Assembly: GCA_021234155.1 (NCBI GenBank)
Contig: JAJEKV010000039.1
Coordinates: 12,152,840 to 12,216,839, forward strand
DNA from: Isoetes taiwanensis
Lineage: Eukaryota; Streptophyta; Lycopodiopsida; Isoetales; Isoetaceae
Direction: 5' to 3'
Length of the DNA stretch: 64,000 bases
Made by a program: the position numbers and the translations under genes. Shown here one piece after another: positions 59,332-64,000 of this stretch. A model generated the notes under the pieces. It made no database searches. It was not told where the DNA came from and saw only the letters and a list, made by a program, of their open reading frames with translations. Within the stretch, counting starts at the first letter, position 1; the number at the start of each line of letters is the position of its first letter.

Positions 59332-59664
59332 GGCACAGGTTCGCCGTATTCGTGGACATCTCAAAGCATCTTCTCCCACTTTAAGGATATTTAAAATTTA
59401 ACTTATTTTTTGGGTTGCCCGAAGCTAGGATCAAGATAACTTCTACCCCAGGATTTGCTTAATCGCCCATTACAGCTCGGGAGAAGGATCAAAAGTGATC
59501 TACGTGGCGCTACCAATGGCCGCACTCCACGTTGCAAATTCCCTTAAACCTTTGTTTGGCATGACGTCACTCCCTTTAAACCCTTTTTTAGCCTCCTCTC
59601 AGAAACTCTATATATTACAGAAAAAAGAACAGTTTCCACATAACCAAAGAGCATAATTGAAGAC
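59332..59664. promoter_or_regulatory. Bidirectional 333-bp promoter between PPR-DYW and BiP, with ERSE, bZIP site and TATA box
   Basis: A perfect ER stress response element, CCAAT-N9-CCACG, spans 59513-59531. TACGTGG (59501-59507) and the palindrome TGACGTCA (59562-59569) are bZIP binding sites of the kind used by plant ER-stress factors. A TATA box (CTATATATT, 59608-59616) lies about 50 bp upstream of the BiP ATG. These sites fit unfolded-protein-response control of BiP. Whether they also affect the divergent PPR gene is unknown. Confidence 0.85.
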
Positions 59665-62229
<2,565 letters not shown>

Positions 62230-64000
62230 ACGTCCCAGCATCAGAAGCTGTTTTTTGTAAAATAATTCTTTGATTCGTTGCTCCCTTCACGGGGACCGAA
62301 CTTGTAAATATGATTTTTGGCTCGGTATAGCTTACACTGAAAATAAAAGCTACATTTTTGTTTTTGCAATTGTATTTGTTCAATTTCATTTGAAATAATC
62401 ATAATTCTGGGCCATCTCGATAGGAGCAAATAGAATAGATCGGATTTGGCTGTAGAGCACATGGTTTCCTGCTATTGAATACAGTGTACTGAGTGAACAG
62501 TACCACGGATGAGCATTGTTTTTTATTTGGTTTATTTTAAACCATTGCATAATGTTTGCACACTTATGCACTACCTTTGAAAAATAATTCGGATCATTGT
62601 GACATACGATCATGCTCAGGTGACAATTTTGTAACAAAATAATATGTCAGGTTTAGTATCAAGAATGTGACTATTATTGGGGTGTGTCAGGTGGTATTTG
62701 TGTCGCAGAAAATAACGTTATATTTGACACTATACTCCTCCATTTGCATGTAGCAATTTGTGTCAGAGAAATTGACGTTATAATTGATACTATATAACCC
62801 CAAAAAAAAAAAAAAAAAAAAAAAAAAATTCTCTTATACTATGCTCACACCAGGTCATGACCCCGTTCGTAATCCCTTTGATCTCTTGTTTGGGCCACAC
62901 TGAAGTCTACCTCTTTTGCTTGGCTATGCCTCAGTACTTAGGTGTCAATGTAAACAAATAGTCATAGATACCTGAGTGCAACTGCCAAATTACTAAACCC
63001 TTTCCTTTTTTACGCTTTCTACCAATACTTCCAGGGTCTGTAGGATCTACATGATCCTTTACAGTTCGCTCTTCCCTCATCTAGTTTCCTTCCTCATGCC
63101 ATTAGTCTAATACATAGCATAAAAGCCACAATTTGCTAATGCATTCAATCTAACAAGCACTTCCAAGAAACCATGTCTTGATATGGCCACCAAATTGCAA
63201 AACTTAGCCAAACAAAACCATGTTAAAAAACAAAATCTGGAAATGCTTTAAGGCCCTAATACATAACTATTATTGAACAAAATCACCCTCGCCCCAATAC
63301 CAATTGATACGAATCTTTGCATTGACATGCGCTTCTGCTGTGATTACTTGCAAAACAAATTAAAACCACCATCAACAACAACTTTAGTGCACTTCACGAC
63401 CCAACAAAGCTCACACAATTCCCCTCAAGCTAACAAAAGCATCAAGCTCTATGAACACCAAAGAGAGTATCTCCACTTAGATTACACAACTAGCTTGGCT
63501 AGGCCATAGGAAAATATTGGCTTGCTCAAAAGTGTGTAGAGTAGGAAGATGGAAAAAAACATAGGAACTACCCCTTTATACCTCTTTACTTTTCTTGAAT
63601 ATATCGCAATTTGTAAAGAGTTAGAAAGTATGCAATCCCAATCTGAAACCTATAATTAATGGGCATTTCAACAAGCTAAGGATCACTTAGCGCCAAGAAA
63701 TAATTGTTCAAGATTTACCTTTTTTTACTCCAATATCCGTTAAGGCCCATGTGTTTTAATTAAACACCCATAGTACCTCCTGTGGGAGACTAGTCTTGCC
63801 TCTATTACCTAGGAGAGAACCTACTAGTGTACGAAATAGATGTAAAAAAATAATTTACTAAGTTTTGGAGCTAGTAAAATATTGTCATGGTTGGTGTTAT
63901 GTAATGCCAGTGTTACTGTTGTATAACAACCTTCATTAGCCGATCTAGTCCTCAATGTCCACACAGATGCTAATCATAGCCCAGTGGCATCAGTGACGTG
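62230..64000. other. 3' flank of BiP and terminal repeat-rich stretch, no gene
   Basis: Presumed BiP 3' untranslated region to about 62400. A repeat resembling a CACTA right end lies at about 62690-62840 with a 25-base A run (annotated separately). Near 63282, gccccaataccaattgatac resembles the complement of an LTR-element primer binding site (ggtatcagagc type) with changes, so a worn minus-strand LTR element may start there. No coding region recognised. Confidence 0.35.
62690..62840. repeat. CACTA-end-like repeat with a poly(A) run
   Basis: Two diverged copies of tttgtgtc-gcagaaaataacgttata/tttgacactata lie in tandem, followed by tatataacccc, about 25 A residues (62803-62828) and ctcttatactatg. 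The right end of the complete CACTA element reads tttgacactataacccca...ctcttgtagtg, so this may be a decayed end of a related element. Confidence 0.4.

Overview
The window is nuclear DNA of a land plant. Genes carry many spliceosomal introns, two long PLS-type pentatricopeptide repeat (PPR) genes are present (one with a full C-terminal DYW RNA-editing deaminase), and most of the rest is transposable-element debris. The PPR style (long runs of [10 protein letters not shown]-like motifs) and the large, heavily nested repeats suggest a seed-free vascular plant such as a fern. That is inference, not something the sequence proves.

Layout. 1-452 is a Ty1/copia gag fragment. 0.45-6.6 kb is repeat-rich DNA with no recognised gene, including a three-copy tandem repeat of about 400 bp. 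6.6-10.2 kb is a minus-strand PPR gene that becomes a 1167-residue protein once a 74-nt intron near its start is removed. 10.3-16.8 kb holds old LTR and copia remains and a foldback hairpin region. 16.9-18.9 kb is an intact six-exon adenine phosphoribosyltransferase gene. 19-24.3 kb is copia debris and small tandem repeats.

24.3-50.3 kb is a nest of mobile elements. Copies of a tRNA-promoter-like (SINE-like) repeat were split by a 24-kb LTR element (24885-48958; LTRs, primer binding site, polypurine tract and a near-matching 5-bp target duplication) that shows no gag-pol. Its left LTR then received a small element, and its interior received a 13.7-kb CACTA (En/Spm) DNA transposon (30163-43883; CACTACAAGAG termini, GTA target duplication). 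The CACTA element carries remains of its own transposase (DUF4218/DUF4216 regions, a 20-unit Gly-Asp tail) and pieces of host genes: most of a cystinosin/PQ-loop gene with introns, a malate-channel (ALMT) fragment and several unidentified exons. It is the most interesting object here.

Right of the nest lie the last two exons of a pyruvate dehydrogenase E1-alpha gene, isolated between inverted copies of the SINE-like repeat, then a broken copia pol. The window ends in a gene-dense block: a six-exon chloroplast-type mini-RNase III gene (52.8-55.6 kb), a minus-strand PPR-DYW gene (56.96-59.33 kb, also with a short intron near its start, 72 nt) and, head-to-head with it, an eight-exon BiP/ER-HSP70 gene (59.67-62.23 kb). 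The 333-bp region between these two has a perfect ERSE (CCAAT-N9-CCACG), a TGACGTCA bZIP site and a TATA box. BiP has a GC-AG first intron and ends in HSEL rather than HDEL.

The intact genes serve basic cell functions: purine salvage, organelle RNA editing and processing, and ER protein folding. They do not form an operon-like unit.
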